Assembly: GCA_902729315.2 (NCBI GenBank)
Contig: LR746268.1
Span: forward strand, 6,059,501 to 6,123,500
Length of the DNA: 64,000 nt
From: Spirodela intermedia
Lineage: Eukaryota > Streptophyta > Magnoliopsida > Alismatales > Araceae
Direction: 5' to 3'
The notes under the pieces were generated by a model. That model had not been told where the DNA came from. It did no database searches and saw only the letters and a list, made by a program, of their open reading frames with translations. The position numbers and the translations under genes were made by a program. Below are positions 49,803 through 61,149 of the stretch, piece by piece. Numbering within the stretch: the stretch's first letter is position 1; each line of letters begins with the position of its first letter.

Positions 49803-49990
49803 TTTGCCTTCCCGTCTTTAAGGATATACGATTAGAAAAAAAAGCATAGAATATTAACTTTACACCTACGTAAATACGTTATTTAAATCTCAATATCAAG
49901 CCTATAAATACAAATCGACCATTTTTTTTTAACGAAAAATATTTCTAATGATCCAATAAATCAATAAGTATTGTATTAAATTTAGATATA

Positions 49991-50120
49991 GGATGACAGC
50001 CACAAATCGAGAAATGGGTCAATTTTTTCTTAACTTCTCTTGTCTAAAGACTATGCCATTCGAAAAAAGAAGTATAAAAGATAACTTTGTTCTTTACATA
50101 AATACGTGGTTTAAATCTAC
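49991..50120 (+). pseudogene. Duplicated U6 3' end plus downstream sequence (partial U6 pseudogene)
   Basis: From GGATGACA onward this segment repeats the last ~35 nt of U6. It then continues with diverged copies of the sequence after the U6 terminator, including the AAATACGT..TTTAAATC block. The offset to the first copy (49766) is 225 bases. The 5' two thirds of U6, USE and TATA are not present, so it cannot make U6. Confidence 0.8.
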
Positions 50121-52758
50121 CATATATCATCTTTCATAAAAATTTAGAATGAACTCAAATACTTTTAATGAGCAAATACGAAATATTATTATTAGTTTTA
50201 CCTCACGTGCTGATTTTAGTAGATGACTTTAACTTGAATTAATAAAATATATCTTGCTTTATTGGCTCCATTAACCCACCATTTTCGTAATTTTTACTTC
50301 CACCCCTTTTTGTAATTTTCCTCAACAATAATTGCTAAGAACCATGGTTCTTAGAACTTTAACAGTCGTGCATATTTTTGCCACATTAGTTACACACGTT
50401 GACCTGCTCGTAGAACAAAGATTGTGTGTTCTATAAAATGGATGAGACAATTTGACATTCGTCCAAATCTAGTTAGGCAAATGCTATTTTAAGTATATAA
50501 TTTCAAGCACCAAGAATTATATCGTGCACAGCTTATATATCTTTTTGACTTCTACTAATCATATGGTACATAATTTTGGGCCATTTAATCAATCTGCTTT
50601 GGGTAGTTGACCGTGGGAAGATTGTGCTCATTATTTTAGGATATTAGAAACCTATGATCTAAATCATAGTTTATTCCAAATTCAAATCATCAACTTGTGT
50701 CGATGTGGAAGATGCGTGATCAGATTTTGAATGGGTAAGACTCAGAGCCTCGTCATTTCTAAGTCGACGAAGATGGAATCTTTATTCAGCACAAACTCGG
50801 TGTCGAGGGAGGCGACTGAAAGGAGGTTCCATGGATCTCAGACTGATTGATTGATGCTTGACGAGATTTTTGGCACGAATTGAGTTAGTCGCATTGACAA
50901 GTGGGGGAGTCCATTCTTGATCTGGCAAGCCACCGGGAGGTTGGCCCCGCCCGGCACCAGGCTCACCAGTGAGTGGGTCATCATCCTCGTCGGCGGCAGT
51001 CATCCACAGCCGTGTTGCCCGGCCAGGAGCCGGCAGAGGGTATCGCCGCCCGGTAAACAAAGCACACCGTGCCAAGCGTGGGGAGGCCGCCGGTGCACCG
51101 GAATGAGCGACCACCACCCGACCAGAGCCGGCCCCGGGGGCACACCAGTGACCACCGGCGGCGCCACTCACCTCTCCTCCTCTCGCTTGGCTGTCGTAGC
51201 TGTCACACACTATGTGGTCCTCCCTCACGTGCCGTGCCCCTAACAAAACCACAAGTTGCTCGCCGAGGGGGATCAAGACACGTGCACTCGACTGCGCGTT
51301 TTTCCCATACGATCTGGTTGCATATTCAGGTATCTGCCGGTGATCGTCTGTTTGTCATCCGATGGTTCCGGCCGGGGAGGGGGTCGGGGATGGTTCAGAC
51401 ATGTTAGCGGTCAAAAACTATTATTTACAGCTCGGTTTCATCTGGGCGAGGTGAATTCTTTGACCATTCTGCAAGTTTTTGGATCTCAAAGCCGAAGACC
51501 GGAGAGGAATGTGTACGGTGTGAGGTCCGAAGAGGAATCTCTCGTGGCAGAAACTTGTTCGCAGATTGGGGAGAAATGGGACGATGGTACTGTCATGTGA
51601 CCGCGCAACATCGTAGTAAACGGCACTTTCCAGCGCGATGGAATCCCAGGGCTCGTGGAATTGTCATGGATACGGCTGGTAGGAGGAGTCCGTGCTGTTC
51701 AATACGGGACATGGGAAATATCATGGGGATTTATTGAGGACTTGGCTGGCTGGCATCTGGCGTCACCTCCCCTCGTCCTCTCTTGCGTTTTTTCCCTCCT
51801 TCTCGAGGGGTACCGTCGTTTGCGCTCTGAACCCTGGGGTTTGGTCTGGAGGTCCAGTGGGATTTCTTCGAATTCTCTCGCTCCATCAGGTACGCCATTT
51901 CCATCTGGTTACAAAAAATCGCTCCATTTTTCAGAGGGTACTCTTTTTTTTGGGGGGGATAACCCACCCTTTTTCTGCTAGTTCTCACGTTCTCTTTCTA
52001 TCTCCCATCACCTATTTTCTTTAAAATTCCCAAGGTGGTACCTTGTGGAAGATTTGGGGGAGGAGAAACTCCTCCCCTTGACATCTTCGTCCGAGTTCTC
52101 CGCTGATTCGTTGTTCTTTGCAAGACATGGGTATTATGAAGATCTCCAAAATCTCTTTCCATATTTGGTTTCTTCATCCACTCTCTGCGTTATATATCAT
52201 TCATTTGGTCATTGTTTTCTCGCAATTCAGTCTCTCTTTCTACTTGATTGTGATGGAATAGTGCTACTGATTCATAGTTTGAGACAGCGTGCTCAGATTT
52301 CTTGGTGGAGAGATCTCATGTTTGAAGTCTGCAATGCAATCTGTGTGCTTCATAATCTTATTGTCCAGGGCAACCGTTGTCTGATACACCGACCATTGTT
52401 TGAGACATGGGCGTTCATCTTACCCTGCCCTGGGAAATGCCAACCTTTGACTCCATCTCTCTTTGCTTTTTGTCCATCATCAGTCTGTCAAGTACAGCTG
52501 ACAGGCTTGGTGTGAACAGATTTGATGAACAATCCATCAGGGCCTCACCGTTTCCTACTAGAGCCCAGTCTCATCATCTCCTATGATGATCTATTTGCTT
52601 CTGTTTTATGTAATCTGGTGTTCAAAAGATGCATCCTTTTGTTTCTTCGTCGTAAAATATTTTCCCAACATTGAAAAGAACTAGGGATAAGACATCATCA
52701 AATATACGTTTGATTTGTTCTTTTTGATTTTTCAACTGGTTTTTTTGGCGTTTCAGAT
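50121..52758. other. Intergenic region and bZIP leader/intron
   Basis: AT-rich DNA to about 50750. A GC-rich island (about 50880-51250) follows, with long unassigned open frames on both strands. From about 51740 there is a CT-rich promoter/leader for the bZIP gene. A CAG/GTACGC donor at 51890 and TTTCAG acceptor ending at 52756, two bases before the start codon, suggest an 867-base leader intron. No other gene is supported. Confidence 0.45.
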
Positions 52759-55552
52759 ATGGCAAATACGAAAGGAGTGCCTAACATCAGAAATGCAGGA
52801 TGCAGTGGAAAACAGTCATTTCTTCCTCCTAAAAGCCCTCTTCCTAGCATATCACATGCCTATGGGGATTATGGTTCTAACCCTTGTATGGGATCCAAAA
52901 ACATGCCAAGACCAAAAGAGGGGAACATACATCATCATCGAACTTCCTCTGGGAGTTTCCTTATTGAGGAGCAACCTTCTTGGCTTGATGACCTCCTTAA
53001 TGAGCCAGAGACTCCTGTGAGGAGAGGAGCTCATCGGCGTTCATCAAGTGACTCATCTGCCTACTTGGACTTATCGGGTATTTATCTAGAGAAAACGGGT
53101 CAGGAGGGACATGAGCTTAGAAATTTAGCATTGGTTCCGTCTTGGGGATCTCGTGAATTAAATCGTCAAAAAGAAATACAGCACTCTTCTTATTGTGTAG
53201 AAGGAAATTCTGTTGGGAGGACACAGAGCAGAGAATGGGAATTTGGTTTGAGTGACATGAACTATCCTAGTAGCAATCTATCCACAAAAGAAAAGGTCGT
53301 GCTGCAAAGCCCAGGGACAAAAGGTGATTGCAGTGAACCAGAATCTGTGACATCTACAGCGAATGTGAAGAATGGTGAGGAAGACTCTGCACCCCAGGAT
53401 TGCGAGAGAGGTGAAGGCTCGTATGGAAATTATCTTCAGTCTGAACAAGATCCAAAAAGAGCCAAACAGTGAGTATCTTTTTAGCTTTCCCTTTTCACGA
53501 CTATGACTTACTGTCAACACTACTGGGTAATATGCTGATTGTTGCTATCATAGTCTAAAATTAATCTTTTCATCTCTTTTTGGCAATAATCATACTCTCT
53601 TTGCTACAAAATCGATATTTCTCACTGGCCTGATTTAGTAGACTAGGCCTCAAACAATAAAGAAATGTCACTCCTTGTCTTTTTTTTTTTTTTGTAAAGT
53701 TCTCGGTGACGATATGATTGCTGGATTTAAACCTTCAAATTTTTCTTTTTCGATAGCCTCCTGAGTAAGACGGTAGTATGAAAGAGGTTACTTATTTCTT
53801 TGATACTGAATCCAACTAATCGAAAGAAAGGAAGTCAACTGTAACCGTCTGATCTGTATAACAATGAGATTCAATCCAAAACGAAATTGGAAACATTCAG
53901 TTTTAGAGTGTGCATTTAGAAACCGTGTTACTGCTGTGGCTAGTTGTTCGGTCGACTCTCTCTTCTTGGTTGCGTGCCTTTTATTGTTGTTCCGTGAGAA
54001 ATTGTTCTTCTGTAAGCTAGAGGCAGCTGTCATATTGGTTGGGTAATTTTGGTGCCTCTTGGGGATAATAGAGGCATAATGTCTTCTGAAAAGCACAAAC
54101 TTAGAAGCACATTTCTACTCCAAATACATAAATATGTGGAATTTAAAAATTCACGGGTGTGTTTATTTTTTACCCAACGAAACTAATTTTGTAAAACGGA
54201 TTTGGTGGCATCTACCGTACCTGTCGCCATTTTCGTATTTTGTCTCTGCTTTTCTTCCGAATTTCTATTCTCGGCCATTCCTCTTGGTTAATCAATCTCC
54301 TCAAGAACTACGCTATCTCCATCTTCTGATAAAAGGGGAAACCTCTATCTGGATCCACTGAGATTATCAACTGTGGTCGATGTAAACAGGTATACCTTTT
54401 AGCTTCTCTTATCTAAACGACTGTCTTGTAGTTTACTGTTAACTCGCTAATTTAAAATTGTTCTTGCTTGAAAGCAAGGTGAACATTTTATCTCATAACC
54501 ACTTCTAATTATGGCAGGAAATTTGCACAGCGGTCCCGTGTTCGGAAGCTTCAGTATATTGCCGAATTGGAGAGGAATGTTCAAGCATTACAGGCAAGTA
54601 GTTTCGAGGAGGATGTGATTCTTTTGAGATAAGGATAAAAATTGACAGATCATAATTGTTAGTAATCCTTGTTTTACTGAAAATAGCGGTGTTAAGCAGT
54701 TTAAAATTTGTTCACCGTTTTGCAGGCGGAAATTTCTAAGGTTTGTGCAGAAGTAGAATTTCTGGACCAGCAAACTATCATACTGAGCTTGGAAAATAAG
54801 GCTCTTAAGCGAAGATTGGACAGTTTGACCCAGGAGCAGGTTCTCAAATGTGGTAAGTATATTCCATTTTATTTATTTATTTTTGATGACCATTGACCGT
54901 TCTTTTGTGCACGAGCGTGTCTCTTGGTGGGCCACCACTACGGGCCTTGTTCTTTATTGGGGCACACAAGCCTTTTTTATTTTAAATAGAATTGAAAAGT
55001 GATAAAACCAATGTTGCAACAATGGGCGCTCAGAAAATCAGATTCAAAATTGGTCTATATTGGTGTTTACTGTCCTCTTTTAGCATTTTAGGGCCAATTT
55101 TTTTCTCTAAGGATTTCAGATACTAAGTGTGATGCTTTCTGGGAGTTACGGATGAGGCATGGGCAATTTATTGGCAAAAACGGATCTTTAATCATTTATT
55201 TTATCGCCTCAGAAAAAGTAAATCTTCTCAAGCAATATCTGACGATGATCTATTAAGCTAGATTAGTAATCCTCATCACTTTGTATAGCTTTTAGATTCT
55301 TCAGCGAAAAAGTTCCACACGTGAAGGTGACAGAGTGATTCATTTTGGCTTGCAGTCCAGCAGGAGATGTTGGAAAGGGAGATCTCTCGTCTCGGGGCCA
55401 TTTATCAGCAACAACATCGTCATCATCAGCAACCACAACCACCACCTCATCCTGTGGCGACCCACGGGCGGACCAGCAGTAGAGATCTTGTTTCATTATT
55501 TGACAGCCTCTCTCTGAAACACAGGAGGCCAATCCTTGATAGGAACCAGTAG
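52759..55552 (+). CDS. Unconventional bZIP protein (At4g06598-like)
   Basis: Four coding exons (52759-53468, 54518-54593, 54726-54852, 55356-55552) give 369 aa. The N-terminus has conserved LPPKSPLPSIS, EEQPSWLDDLLNEPETPVRRG and HRRSSSDSSAYLD segments shared with group E/At4g06598 proteins. The basic region (about 231-250) reads KRAKQKFAQRSRVRKLQYIA, continuing into a leucine zipper (about 250-300: LERNVQAL..EVEFLDQQ..L..ENKALKRRL). A His/Gln/Pro-rich tail ends the protein. The usual invariant Asn of the bZIP N-x7-R motif is replaced by Lys while the Arg is kept, which fits this family. The intron between exons 2 and 3 has a GC donor (CAG/GCAAGT). It is a probable nuclear transcription factor or dimer partner; targets are unknown. 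Confidence 0.88.
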
Positions 55553-56147
55553 CTCGGTTCTCATTCAGCAGAGGGCTGGTATCTTGACGACCATTGATTG
55601 TCCCGTCGATCGAATTACATTGTGGGGATCCCGATGGAAACCGCGTATCGGGCTCAGGGTTATTGGTTCCAGAGGGAGGCGACCCCTGTAAAGCTGCTGA
55701 TTCGCGGCTTCGAGGTGAATAACTCGAAGGATGATTTTTTTTCTTTTTCGTCTTATTCTGATATGTGCACCTGGTGGGTCTTCTCCGGCATGTATCAACC
55801 GCTTTGTTGGTGGAGACCCGTCCCGAGGTGATTAGGTCCGTATGTTAGTTTTTTTAATTTATTTTTTTCTTTTAACGTTCTTCTCTGTTCATGTTTCAAC
55901 CTCCGTGTATGGCCAATAAATCTGCTCGTCTTCTTGCGTTTACGCTGAATCCGTGTTGGAGGACTCGCAGTGCTGTCGTTCTTACGTTTTCCTTACAAAT
56001 ATGAGCATCCAAGAGGTAGGATAGATATCGAAATCCGAAGGTGGCCCAATCTATTGACCTGAATTACCACATTATTCGAAGCTTATCTATAATCTCCACG
56101 GCGAGCTATCTCTCCCCGTAGATCTGCAGCTCCTTCCTCCTCACTCA
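55553..56147. repeat. bZIP 3' end merging into LTP-unit flank (copy A)
   Basis: From about 55580 this DNA is a diverged direct copy of 58590-59100. Shared markers are the CGATCGAAT block, the ATATGTGCACCTGGTGG block with TTCTCCGGCATG, and the AATTACCACATTATTCGAAGCTTA block just before the LTP locus. No coding capacity is recognised. Confidence 0.75.
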
Positions 56148-56571
56148 TATTCATGGAGTAGTAATGCTAAAAACAAACAGTACGAGGAGAGAAAGGTATC
56201 AGGAGCAGGGGAAGTCCCGCAGACGCCATGGAACCTTGCTCGATGGTTAGTACTTACTTCCACACTTGTAGTGGGAGGGGAGGGGGGCGCCCGCAGCCCT
56301 TCATGATCTTGACTAAGCGGTCGACGTCGACGAGCGCAGCAACCTCGGGGGTTATCAGGGGCCACACGCACTCCCGGTGGGTGACGCGGACGCGCTGGCA
56401 GCACTCTTTGCTGGGTGGGAGCCCCAAAAGCAGCTGCTTGGAGGCGTAGACCCCGAGCGTGGTCTCCCGCTAGCACTGGCTTGCGCTCAATTTGGCCGAG
56501 GCGGGCGCGGCGCCTCCCAGCGCCACCGCCACAGGCAGTACCAGAACTACGGCGAGCACACTCCTCTCCAT
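56148..56571 (-). pseudogene. Lipid-transfer-protein-like pseudogene
   Basis: This is a decayed copy of the 59115-59529 gene. The start codon (56569-56571) and signal peptide are kept. Just after Cys1 the GAG codon of its relative is a TAG stop. Cys2 has become Ser and Cys6 has become Trp. One extra C in the run before the final Cys shifts the frame. The intron acceptor before the short last exon is altered to TTTTAG. Several independent lesions make a sequencing error unlikely. Its flanks are part of the same duplication as the two neighbouring LTP genes. Confidence 0.88.
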
Positions 56572-57905
56572 CGCTCTTCTTCCCTAACTACTCCACCCAG
56601 GCCCCGATCTCGTCTTGCATCAACTCGCCCTCCGGTTTTTGTAGGCGACGCTCACTCGGATGGTACCCCGGAAATTACCCACCGGAGCAAGTGGCGGCTC
56701 CCCGGAAATTCTTCGACGCCGCGGTTTCGTTGTAGATTTCACCACCAAGGCTCCGATGGAGCGGGACATGGAAATTGTTTGATCGGAATGAATTCAAGTT
56801 TGACCCGCCGGGCGAGGTGAGGGGCTTGGTCGAGTCTGAGTCCTGTCTTGGACTTGTGATTCTTTGCTTCCGGTGGAGCGGCGTGCCGGAGGAGGTTTGG
56901 GTAAGCGGCGCCGCACGAGCGGTCAGTGGAAGTGGAGAGTGGGGGTGACAATATGCCATGGTTTGTGACTATAAAGCGGCGCTCTCTTAAAAAAAGATAC
57001 AGACGAACGGATATTTGAGTCTTGAGGCGTTGCCTATTTCTTCGTCTTCATCTCCAGTTCTGTCCTTTTTCCCCCCTCTTACCGCCATCTCAGTGGAGCA
57101 AGTGACGAGGACCTATTGACTCGAATCCGGAAGAGAACGGGGTGAATCTGGAAGGATAAAGAAAGGATATTTCTGTTAGCAGAAATATCGGGTTTAATGT
57201 GGCCCACATTTGCGTCACTGTGGACCTGACTCGAGCCGCCATCATCCGCCATTAGATCTCCAGCACATTTCATCCCACATTAAATCACCACACCCCTTGT
57301 ATGTCATCCATTCTCCAGCCTCATCAACTCTTCATTAAATAATAGATATACGTTACGTGACTCTTTAATGGGCGATAACTCTTCATTAAATAATAGATAT
57401 ACGTTACGTGACTCTTTAATGGGCGATACAGGGTCCGGAGAGTTGCGCGGCCCTGCATTCGTCCGGGGCTGTTCGATGAAGTCTGGCCCAAGATCTTCGG
57501 TGGAGATTATTTGTCCTATCTAGTCAAATCAACATTTTCCAATCTTAAGACAGAAAAATAAGACCTTGATAAAGTTTGGAGAACCCATCGAATGCGGGCA
57601 TGGGTTCTTTTTCGGGCCGTCTCTTATCGCGCAATCCTGGAGTGCAGAAGCTCTCTTCTCGCACAGTCACAGTGGGTCAAACATGAATAATTCATTCCTT
57701 TTGAAGAACTTCCGTGTCCCGTCCCATCGAAGGTTGGTAGTAGAAACTACAGAGAAACCGCGGCGTCGAAGAATTTCCTGGGTACCGCCACTTGTACCGC
57801 CACTTGCTGCGGAGGGTAAGTGAATACGCGTGATCGCTCCGAGCGAGCGTCGCCTACAAAAGCCGGATGGCGGAACCTGGGCGGAGCAGAGCGAGACGGA
57901 GAGCG
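56572..57905. promoter_or_regulatory. Head-to-head promoter region of LTP copies A and B
   Basis: Upstream DNA of the pseudogene (56580-57030) is a direct copy of 59560-60010; both contain the ATGCCATGGTTTGTGACTAT block. Toward 57905, the inverted upstream region of LTP gene B (GCGTCGCCTACAAAAGCCGG) is recognisable. The middle contains a 51-base tandem repeat. No gene is seen. Confidence 0.6.
57326..57427. repeat. 51-bp perfect tandem duplication
   Basis: The 51-base segment 57326-57376 is repeated, apparently without change, at 57377-57427. It contains an ACGT core and CTTTAATGGGCGAT. Confidence 0.9.
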
Positions 57906-58332
57906 ATGGGGAGGAGTGTGCACGCCGTAGTTCTGGTACTGGTGGTGGTGGTGGCGCTGGCGCTGGGAGGCGCCGGGCTTGCCTCGGCCGGCCTGAGCGC
58001 GAGTGAGTGCAGGCGGGAGAGGGTGCTCGGGCTCAACGCATGCAAGTCGCTGCTGTTCTGGCGGAGCCCCAGCCCGGAGTGCTGCCTCCGCATCCGCGTC
58101 TCCCACCCGGAATGCGTGTGCCCCGTAATAACCCCCAAGCTCGCCGCGCTCGTCGACGTCAACCGCCTCATCAAGATCGTCCGGGGCTGCGGGCGCCCCG
58201 TCCCCTCCCACTACAAGTGTGGAAGTAAGTACGAACCATAGAGCAAGGTTCCACGGCGTCTTCGGGCCTTCCCCTGCTCCTGACACCTTTCTCTCCTCGT
58301 ACTGTTTGTTTTCAGGCATCACTACTCCATGA
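57906..58332 (+). CDS. 8-cysteine-motif lipid transfer-like secreted protein (copy B)
   Basis: Two exons (57906-58224, 58316-58332) give 111 aa. I start at the ATG directly before the signal peptide (MGRSVHAVVLVLVVVVALA, cleaved after about residue 28) rather than at an in-frame ATG 39 bases earlier. The mature protein has the eight-cysteine pattern C..C..CC..CVC..C..C (SEC, NAC, ECC, ECVC, RGC, YKC), expected to form four disulfides around a lipid cavity. The intron lies a few codons before the stop (KCGS/ITTP), a placement typical of nsLTP genes. PVITPKLAALVDVNRLIKIV is shared with copies A and C. It resembles the At5g56480/At4g33550 type of LTP-like protein. It is probably secreted; its ligand is unknown. 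It is convergent with copy C. Confidence 0.87.
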
Positions 58333-59114
58333 ATATGATTGACGAGGAGGAAGGAGCTGCAGATCTACGGAGAGAGATCGCTCGCCGTGGAGATCATAAA
58401 TAAACTTTGAATAATGTAGTAATTCAGGTCAATAGATCTGACCTGCTGAGTAGGACCACCTTCATATTGCGATGTAACATTTATGGGCTTGTACCGACCT
58501 GCTGAATGCTCATATTTGTGAGGAAAAATAAGAACGACCGCACTGCGAGCCTTCCCACATGTTCGAACAATCTCTGAGGACCTTGACAACCGTCGTCCCC
58601 TCGATCGAATGATTTTGTGGGGATCCTGATGGAAACCACGCGTCTGGTCCACAGTTTGGTTTCCAGCAGGAAGCGACCTCTGTACATAACTTGAACCAAT
58701 CATTTTTTCTTTTATTTTTTGTCTTGTTCTGATATGTGCACCTGGTGGATCTTCTCCGGCATGCATCAACCGCTTTGTTAGTGGACACACTTACGCCGGT
58801 GATTTGGTCCTTATCTTAGTTCTTTATTACTATTATTTAAATTTTAACGTTCTTCTCTGTTCATGTTTCAACCTTCGTGTGTGGGCGGTAAATATGTTCG
58901 CCGATTGTTGCAGCCTGTCGGAAGGCTAGCAGTGCGGTCGTCTCTGCTTTTCCTCACAAACATGAGTGTTACAAAAGGTTTGATTATAGCCCATAAGTTT
59001 TACATCGAAATTCGAAGGTGGTCCGACTCAGCCGGTCAAATCGATTGACCCGAATTACCACATTATTCGAAGCTTACCTATAATCTGCAGCTCCTTCCTC
59101 CTCGTCATTCATCT
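58333..59114. repeat. Junction of inverted LTP units B and C
   Basis: 58385-58560 is the inverted counterpart of about 58890-59110, so copies B and C form a large imperfect inverted repeat centred near 58.56 kb. From about 58570 the sequence is a direct copy of the 55580-56100 flank. No coding region is supported. Confidence 0.7.
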
Positions 59115-59529
59115 TCATGGAGTAGTGATGCCTGAAAACAAACAAGTACGAGGGGAGAAAGGCGTCAGGAGCAGGGGAAGACCCGCAGACGCTTAGTCAA
59201 GATGGTTCCTACTTACTTCCGCACTTGTAGTGGGAGGGAATGGGGCGCCCGCAGCCCTTCATGATCTTGACTAAGCGGTCAACGCCGACGAGCGCCGCCA
59301 CCTCGGGGGTTATCAGGGGGCACACGCACTCCAGGCGGGTGACGCGGATGCGCTGGCAGCACTCTTTGCTGGGGGGGAGCCCGAAAAGCAGCTGCCTGCA
59401 GGCGTTGAGCCCGAGCGTGGTCTCCCGCTCGCACTGGCTCGCCCTCAATTCGGCCCAGGCGGGCGTGGCGCCACCCAGCGCCACCGACACAACCAGTACC
59501 AGAACTACGGCGAGCACACTCCTCTCCAT
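59115..59529 (-). CDS. 8-cysteine-motif lipid transfer-like secreted protein (copy C)
   Basis: Two exons (59529-59217, 59131-59115) give 109 aa. The start at 59529 opens a clear signal peptide (MERSVLAVVLVLVVSVALG, cleavage about residue 25); an in-frame ATG 27 bases upstream is less likely. All eight cysteines are present (SQC, NAC, ECC, ECVC, KGC, YKC). The last exon encodes only the end of GSITTP, exactly as in copy B. This is the intact counterpart of the 56148-56571 pseudogene and serves as reference for its lesions. Secreted, nsLTP-like; specific function unknown. Confidence 0.87.
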
Positions 59530-60270
59530 GACTCTTCTTCCCGCACTGCTCCGCACAGGCCCCGATCTTGTATCACATCAACTCGCCCTCCGGCTTTTGT
59601 AGGCGACGCTCGCTCGGAGTGTTCACGGGTACCCTGGAAATTACCCATTGGAGCAAGTGGCGGCTCCCCGGAAACTCTTCGACGCCGCAGTTTCTTTCTG
59701 GATGTTACCACCAGGGTTTCGATGGAGCGGGACATGGAAAATGTTCGATCGGAATGTATTCAAGTTTGACCCGTCGTGCTAGGAGAGGGGCCTTGGTCGA
59801 CTCTGGGCCCTGTCTTGGACTCGTGCTTCTCTGCTTCCGATGGAGCGGCGTGCCGGAGAAGATGCCGGTAGGCGGCGCCGCCCGACCAGTCAGTGGGAGT
59901 GGGGAGTGGGGAGTGGGGGTGACGATATGCCATGGTTTGTGACTATAAAGTGACGCTGTCTAGAAGAAAGGGACAAACGAACGGATCCTTGAATCTGGAG
60001 AAGTTTCCTTTGCGATTTTCTCCCGTTTTGCCCCCTCTTCCCATCGGAGTAGACTCATGCTGAGTCTCTCAGGCGTCTTCTTTCGTCTGTCAAGCCCCTG
60101 TCGGCGGCACGTGACCTTGCACGACGGGCATGTTGCGGCGGTACGGCCGCATGGCAATACATGATTGGCATTTCATGGAAATAACGCGGATGTGTCCAGC
60201 ACAGGCGGTCTGTCGGCGGCACGGTTACTGAGCTAAGATCAAAGATTCGTTCTTTAGGATCTTGGAAGAG
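59530..60270. promoter_or_regulatory. LTP copy C upstream region
   Basis: This stretch shares 59560-60010 with the pseudogene's upstream DNA. From 59927 it is also the first copy of a 1306-base tandem duplication. The stretch 60090-60230 has several GGCGGCAC/CGGCGG motifs. No gene is seen. Confidence 0.5.
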
Positions 60271-60555
60271 TCAAGATCAAGGATCTATTCTCTGAATTCT
60301 TAAGTAGTGATTATCTTACACTAATTTTTGCATCTAGTGAAGTTTTTTATGGTCGCCTATGGATGTAATAAATTAATCTCCTAAGCACGTAAAATCTTTA
60401 TGTTAGTACTCTTGTTGTAAGTTATTATTTCTTCTTACTTCACGTTGTGAGCATCGCTGTTATTAAAGTCTATATATGACATCTTGCTCTAACAAACTAG
60501 TATTAGAGTGAAATACTAACATCAATTATTGATAGTAATCAAGAGTACATCATTA

Positions 60556-61149
60556 ATGAAATTCAACGTAGAAGTGTTCAATAGAAAGACAACGATTATA
60601 ATATTTGGCAACTTAAGATGAAGGCCTTATTGATACATTAAGGGTTAAGTAAGACATTAATAGACAAAGAAAACTTATCGACTGAGTGGAAGGACGATGA
60701 GAATGAAGAATACTTGGAGCATACTCTTGTCACAATTTGTCTAAGTTTGGCAGATGTGTTGTTACAAAAAGTATCAGATGAAGATATACTAGTGATGCTT
60801 TGGACTAAACTTGAGAAGAAATTTATGACAATATTATTTACAAGTCGGTTATAGTTGAAACGTAAGTTATATATTTTACGTTTGAGGGAAGGTACGACTG
60901 TTATTGATGATATGAATAAATTCACAAAGACTGTTATAGATATGAAAAATATTGGTGTTAAAATAGAAGATGAAGATGAAGTCATGTTACTCCTGTGTTC
61001 TTTACCTCTTTTGTAAAAGAATTTTGTGGAAACTTTTATGTTTGGCAAATATGATATTACAGTAGAAGATGTCAATGTTGTACTTAACTCAAGTGAGTTG
61101 AAAAAAAGATGCAAGATATTCAAGAAGATGATTGAGCAGACGGCTTGAT
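60556..61149 (+). pseudogene. copia gag remnant, copy 1
   Basis: Copia gag (UBN2-type) similarity is spread over shifting frames: QLKMKALL-like start, then ESLSTEWKDDENEEYLEHTL, TVIDDMNKFTKTVIDM and FGKYDITVEDV-like segments. A frameshift near 60597 and internal stops break it. Confidence 0.8.

Noticed and set aside
50782-51276. 164-codon minus-strand open frame
   Set aside because: It has no recognised domain, open frames exist on both strands because of high GC, and it has no splice or promoter support. It is kept only as an observation about the GC-rich island.
52045-52515. 156-codon plus-strand open frame upstream of bZIP
   Set aside because: It falls inside the inferred leader intron (51890-52756) and shows no family resemblance.
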